16,362 nucleotides of DNA. Source: DASUME01 sp041179425. Lineage in GTDB: Bacteria > Myxococcota_A > Polyangia > Polyangiales > DASUME01. The stretch is from the NCBI GenBank assembly GCA_041179425.1, contig JBEGTL010000128.1, forward strand, positions 1 through 16,362, in the 5' to 3' direction. A program made the position numbers and the translations under genes. Positions 13,609-16,362 of this stretch are shown in pieces. The notes under the pieces are model-generated. The model was not told where the DNA came from. It saw only the letters and a list, made by a program, of their open reading frames with translations, and ran no database searches. Numbering within the stretch: position 1 is the first letter of the stretch; each line of letters begins with the position of its first letter.

Positions 13609-14091
13609 TCAGTCGTTGAACAGGCTGTCGATGTCGTCGTCCGTGATTTCGGCGAACGGTGTCTGGGTGGCGGGATCTTCGACCTTTTTCATCAGCGACT
13701 CGAAGATCCCGTTGAGCTGCTCGGTCGCCTTCTTTACGCGCAGCCGGACCAGCCCGAGGCTCGTCTTACTGTCGAAGATGACCACCAAGATGACTCGATT
13801 GCCGACCAGCTGAATGTGGATGTTCGCCTTTTCTCCCTCGTGAAACTGTGTCGCGAACTCGTTTTCGCGCAGCAGCTTGGCGATGCCTCCCGTCGCCGCG
13901 ATGTTGCCGGCGGTGAGGGACGCGAGAGAGGTTGTATCGATCTGCTCCGTATCGCCCGCTGCGGCGATCAGCTGCCCATTTTTATCGATGATGAACACCA
14001 CTTTGGAGTTCGCGGCCTGAACCAGGTTGTCGACGATGCCCTGGATCTGGTTGAACTCCTCTTCGTACATCACCATCTGCGGATTGCTCAT
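13609..14091 (-). CDS. mglB: MglB, roadblock/LC7-domain GTPase-activating protein for MglA
   Basis: A 160-residue roadblock/LC7 protein. In Myxococcus it dimerises, binds MglA in a 2:1 complex, stimulates GTP hydrolysis and marks the lagging pole. The roadblock fold covers about 10-125: VMYEEEFNQI, KVVFIIDKNGQLI, the highly characteristic DTTSLASLTAGN (52-63), ENEFATQFHEG and a VLVVIFD-TSLGLVRLR strand-helix block. The acidic C-terminal PFAEITDDDIDSLF tail is also as I recall it from Myxococcus MglB. The ATG at 14091 is set by GGAGGAGG directly upstream; the frame is open to 14253, but those 54 codons look unlike MglB. It precedes mglA as in Myxococcus, and the two are probably cotranscribed. 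Confidence 0.96.
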   Translation of the reverse strand: MSNPQMVMYEEEFNQIQGIVDNLVQAANSKVVFIIDKNGQLIAAAGDTEQIDTTSLASLTAGNIAATGGIAKLLRENEFATQFHEGEKANIHIQLVGNRVILVVIFDSKTSLGLVRLRVKKATEQLNGIFESLMKKVEDPATQTPFAEITDDDIDSLFND

Positions 14092-14093
14092 CG

Positions 14094-14101
14094 CCTCCTC
14101 C
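14094..14101 (-). promoter_or_regulatory. Strong Shine-Dalgarno site of mglB
   Basis: GGAGGAGG on the minus strand, two bases from the ATG at its near end and about five at its far GGAGG. It decides the MSNPQ start in an open frame that continues far upstream, and suggests high translation of the GAP relative to the GTPase. Confidence 0.8.
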
Positions 14102-14269
14102 GGGCGGGTCGCGCGTTGCGCGTCGAAGCGCGCCTTCCGACGCGCGAGCCAAGCAAGCTCGCGCGACGTGCCGGAGCCATGAACGCTCCGATTGCTCGAC
14201 ACGCACTGCACTCGATACGAGACACCAGCACCGTTGGTATCAAAGCCCAACACCTCGGTAAAGTGTTCG

Positions 14270-14296
14270 GCGGTTCGCTCACTTAGGGCGAACCGC
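14270..14296. repeat. Perfect 9-bp inverted repeat upstream of mglB
   Basis: GCGGTTCGC (14270-14278) and GCGAACCGC (14288-14296) are exact reverse complements around a 9-base centre. The repeat lies about 180 bases upstream of the mglB start and about 105 bases upstream of the sppA-like start. Spacing and symmetry suit a dimeric regulator's operator. In RNA it would form a stable stem-loop. Neither strand has a T-run after it, which argues against an intrinsic terminator. Confidence 0.6.
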
Positions 14297-14402
14297 TGCT
14301 GGTCCCCAGAGACGGAACGATAGCGCGTCGAAGCACACGCGGGGAATTCGTATTTTTCTTCTCACCACGCAGAAAGCACTGCGCTCACGTTTCCGCTAGC
14401 GT

Positions 14403-15027
14403 GTGTACGTGCGCTTGCTCGTCCTCTCGGCCTACAACGTCTTGCGTCTGCTCACCTGGCCGATCTGGGCGCTCTGGTGGCGGCTGCGTCGCAGCTCCTC
14501 GCGCTGGATTGCCCTGCGCCTGCGGGGCTCGCTCGAAGAGCTGCCGCGCGGCCAAAAGCGCTGGCAACGCTGGATTTCAGGGGTCAGAGCGCCTCGTCGC
14601 AGCGTGCTCGAGCTACGTCGGTTGTGCGATCGTATCGCCGCCGACCCGCACGCCGTCGGGCTGGTCCTGCGCGTCGAGCCGCTGGAAGCCGGGTACGCTC
14701 GAGGTCGTCGCGCTAGGCAGGAAGCAGAGCCGCGACGAGGTGTACGCCTTGGCACAAGGCCGGGTGTGGACGGGCCTCGATGCGCATCGCAATGGTCTCG
14801 TCGATGCGCTCGGCGGCTACGACGAGGCGCGCGAGGTGCCAGCCCTGCCCAAGCTCACCACGCCGCGCGACAGCGCGCTCCACGACGTGCTCGCGACGCT
14901 GGTGCGCAGCGCGCAAGAGGGCGTAGACCACGCCGCGGGCCGTCAGGCCCTGCTCGACTTGTGGACCCTCGCGGAGAGCGGCGAGCGCTTCTTGGCGTAC
15001 GGCTGGGAGCTGCCCTCGCTACGCTGA
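14403..15027 (+). pseudogene. sppA: Signal peptide peptidase SppA (S49) remnant: internal deletion and frame change
   Basis: The first 97 codons from GTG 14403 look like the N-terminus of a long-form SppA: an N-terminal membrane-anchor segment (LLVLSAYNVLRLLTWPIWAL), then LRGSLEELP and the LCDRIAADPHAVGLVLRVEPLEAG block. At about 14690 homology jumps to the other plus-strand frame and to the C-terminal end of the S49 domain: VVALGRKQSRDEV, RVWTG, GLVDALGGYDEA, ending at a TGA at 15027. The middle of the enzyme, with the catalytic Lys and Ser and both central domains, is absent. Only about 205 residues' worth of coding remains, against roughly 600 in E. coli SppA. The original frame instead runs on as unconserved Arg-rich sequence. 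The simplest reading is a deletion that fused two distant parts out of frame. A sequencing or assembly error could also produce this. Confidence 0.72.
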
Positions 15028-15064
15028 GCGCACGTGCGACGAAGCGCGGCCGCGTGGTCGATGC

Positions 15065-15658
15065 TCAGAGGTTGTCGAGCGCCCCGCCGCTGACGTCTTT
15101 GCCGCCAAAGCCGCCTTCGTCGTCGCCGCCCGAGCCCGAGCTGCTGTTCGAGTCCGACGGCACGTCGTTGCCGTCGGTCTCGTTGCCGGCCGCGTCGAGT
15201 CGCACCGGAGACTTGGACTTCACCGCGTTCCACGGGCCGCCCCCGCGCTCTGCCGCGTCGTTGCCCCACTCGCCGATGATCTTCCAGGTCTTCTCCGCTT
15301 CGTCGCGGATGATGCGGAAGTAGCCGTGGCCCTTGGTGAGCACCGAGCGGCCGGCGATGAGCTCACGCTTCTCGCTCCACTCGAAGCGCATCACGTCGCC
15401 TTCGACGTTGCCTTGAATGCGGCCCTTGCGCTCGTCCTTGGTGTAGCGGCCGATCGCTGACGCACCGCTCTGGCGAACGTGCATCTCGCCGTACTGAGGC
15501 GAGTGCCACACGCCCGTGAAGTCCCCGCCTTCGGGCATGGACTTGATCTGCAAAACGGGCTCGGCCTTGCCGGCGCAGCCAGTGAGGGGGAGGGCGACGC
15601 AAGAGAGCGAGGCCAACGAGAGAATCAAACGAATCGATAGAACGAAAGGAGCACGCAT
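15065..15658 (-). CDS. Putative lipoprotein of unknown function
   Basis: A 197-residue protein with a lipoprotein signal peptide: a hydrophobic stretch (LSIRLILSLASLSCVALP) and lipobox LTGC, with Cys28 as the lipidated residue. It should therefore be anchored in the envelope. The mature part (about 35-150) reads as a compact beta-rich domain with repeated charged strands: GDFTGVWHSPQYGEMHVRQ, AIGRYTKDERKGRIQGNVEG, MRFEWSEKRE and GHGYFRIIRD. The phrase pattern GVWxSxxYGxMxVxQ...GxYxxxxGxIxGxxxG...FxW recalls small domains that occur in many predicted secreted proteins, but I cannot assign a family. The last 35 residues are low-complexity Asp/Ser/Gly. The ATG is chosen because GGAGGT lies 8 bases upstream and the signal peptide starts there; the open frame extends to 15865. 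Confidence 0.8.
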   Translation of the reverse strand: MRAPFVLSIRLILSLASLSCVALPLTGCAGKAEPVLQIKSMPEGGDFTGVWHSPQYGEMHVRQSGASAIGRYTKDERKGRIQGNVEGDVMRFEWSEKRELIAGRSVLTKGHGYFRIIRDEAEKTWKIIGEWGNDAAERGGGPWNAVKSKSPVRLDAAGNETDGNDVPSDSNSSSGSGGDDEGGFGGKDVSGGALDNL

Positions 15659-15680
15659 CCGGGTGGACCTCCGGGGCAGG

Positions 15681-15710
15681 ACCATAGACGAACGCGCCCT
15701 CGCGCGGCAA
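15681..15710 (-). promoter_or_regulatory. Candidate promoter for the lipoprotein gene
   Basis: On the minus strand TTGCCG (15705-15710) and TATGGT (15681-15686), each 4/6 to consensus, are 18 bases apart and end about 22 bases before the ATG. The predicted start leaves just enough leader for the GGAGGT site. A plausible but unproven sigma-70-type promoter. Confidence 0.3.
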
Positions 15711-15833
15711 TGTCTCGGTGCCCACCAGACAGTCAGGCCGCACAAGAACTGCAGGCGACGAACGGTGAGGCGGTATCTTTGGTGGCGTCGCCGTCGCGGC
15801 TGACGAGCTGCGTGGCGCTGCCGACGGTTGGGC

Positions 15834-16037
15834 TCAGGAGTCGTAGTCGCAGAACACGATCGCACAGTTTCGTCGCTGCGAGGCGCGCACGCGCTGACAG
15901 AGCTCGGCGAGGTCGTCGTCGACGTCGACTACTTCGCCCTCGGTCGCGCGCCCCGTCGCCTCGTCGTATCGACAGGTATCGAGGGCGACCCAGCGGCCGC
16001 GAAACTCATCGACGCAGCGGATCTGCTCCCACGACAT
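15834..16037 (-). CDS. Small hypothetical protein (possibly DUF5678-like)
   Basis: A 67-residue acidic protein, probably cytoplasmic. FRGRWVALDTCRY (12-24) followed by GEVVDVDDDLAELCQRVRA and a short final strand (CAIVFCD) resembles the strand-strand-helix-strand plan and the GKWVA / gDDLdELl wording I recall for DUF5678-type small proteins. This is a pattern match from memory only, and no function is known. Five Cys residues in 67 is notable. The frame is open to an ATG at 16124, giving 96 residues. I prefer 16037 because the extra 29 codons are Thr/Ser/Arg-rich and have visibly lower third-position GC than the core. Both ATGs are preceded by GGTGAG, but its spacing is better for the upstream one (9 bases, against 3 at 16037). 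Confidence 0.55.
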   Translation of the reverse strand: MSWEQIRCVDEFRGRWVALDTCRYDEATGRATEGEVVDVDDDLAELCQRVRASQRRNCAIVFCDYDS

Positions 16038-16124
16038 ACGCTCACCGACGGGCCCGCTCGTCGAGGTGGTAGTAGAGCGGGCCCTGCGCTGTGGAGGGGT
16101 GGATTCGGCAGAACGTAGAGGCAT

Positions 16125-16362
16125 CGGTTGCTACTCACCGTGGGGCCGGTAACGGCCGTCAGGGTTCTTGTCCGGAGCTGCCCCGCGACGTGGCGCAAAT
16201 TCGATCTGCTCGCAAGTGGGCATGGACCGTCTCGCCATCCGTTGGGGATCACAACGTGCTGTCAAGCTTCGTTCTCGCTCGAATCCCAGCACCCGTCACC
16301 TCTGCGACACTACCGGGAAACTGGAGTGGCGCAACAAAGCTCAATTTCCTCCGCTCCAGAGC
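16125..16362. other. Right edge, no gene recognised
   Basis: No open frame here has convincing coding character on either strand. A short perfect stem GGCCG-GTAA-CGGCC lies at 16144-16157. The minus strand has an exact TTGACA at 16260-16265, pointing towards the small hypothetical gene, but the hexamer 17 bases downstream (ACGGAT) is a poor -10. The segment may be an upstream regulatory region shared with a gene beyond the window. Confidence 0.4.

Larger units (their letters stand above)
14092..14402. promoter_or_regulatory. Divergent intergenic region, mglBA / sppA-like
   Basis: These 311 bases separate the mglB ATG (minus strand) from the GTG of the sppA-like remnant (plus strand) and contain no credible gene. 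They must carry the mglBA promoter and probably that of the remnant. The only AT-rich island is 14345-14361 (AATTCGTATTTTTCTTC), a reasonable place for -10 elements; I found no pair of boxes good enough to name on either strand. A perfect 9-bp inverted repeat lies at 14270-14296 and is listed separately. If mglBA initiates in the AT island, the leader would be about 250 bases long and would include that repeat. Confidence 0.4.

Noticed and set aside
16280..16312. CTCGAATCCC near the right edge, like the T-arm of a tRNA
   Set aside because: The invariant TTC of the T-loop reads CTC, the flanking bases do not form the 5-bp arm, and no acceptor or anticodon stem can be built upstream.
16315..16345. 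Sigma-54-like TGGCGC / TTGC spacing on either strand
   Set aside because: The -24 GG and -12 GC elements are not both present at the required spacing.
1..16362. Mobile elements, CRISPR arrays or defence systems
   Set aside because: No transposase, integrase, phage, Cas or toxin-antitoxin proteins were recognised, and no spaced direct-repeat array is present. Composition looks even and gene content is housekeeping.

Overview
The window is GC-rich, densely coded bacterial chromosome and looks like a member of the Myxococcota (myxobacteria and relatives). The strongest taxonomic signal is an mglB-mglA pair whose products closely follow the Myxococcus polarity module. A PEGA-tailed, membrane-anchored Ser/Thr kinase, a bacterial myo-inositol-phosphate synthase and many GTG/TTG starts fit the same assignment. 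I see no insertion sequence, phage gene, CRISPR array, rRNA or tRNA; this is housekeeping chromosome rather than an island.

Left end (1-2734): a small cyclic-nucleotide-binding-domain protein on the minus strand is divergent from a transmembrane Ser/Thr protein kinase on the plus strand. Middle (2741-12625, all minus strand, so read from high to low coordinates): a secreted GH113-like glycosidase, then ftsE, ftsX and an envC-type amidase activator, then after a 151-base gap ino1, a helical-repeat protein, a TPR protein, panB and panC. Gaps inside the second block are 1 to about 60 bases, so ino1-hyp-TPR-panB-panC is probably one operon. panC converges on the kinase with only 6 bases between stop codons.

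Right part (12626-16362): a plus-strand glutaredoxin starts on the base next to the most upstream GTG of the divergent glycosidase. It converges on mglA. mglB and mglA form a two-gene minus-strand unit, in the same order as in Myxococcus. A 311-base divergent region with a perfect 9-bp inverted repeat separates mglB from a plus-strand sppA-like gene. That gene has lost its catalytic core and changed frame, so it is called a pseudogene. Then come a small lipoprotein and a short hypothetical protein, both minus strand. The last 238 bases hold no convincing gene.

Functionally, the best supported units are the FtsE-FtsX-EnvC system, which couples division to peptidoglycan amidase activation; the MglA GTPase and its GAP MglB, which set cell polarity; the PanB and PanC steps of pantothenate/CoA synthesis; and Ino1, which commits glucose-6-phosphate to inositol. 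No clearly new biological system was found. The least explained parts are the conserved-looking helical-repeat/TPR pair between ino1 and panB, the sppA deletion, and several perfect inverted repeats in regulatory positions.
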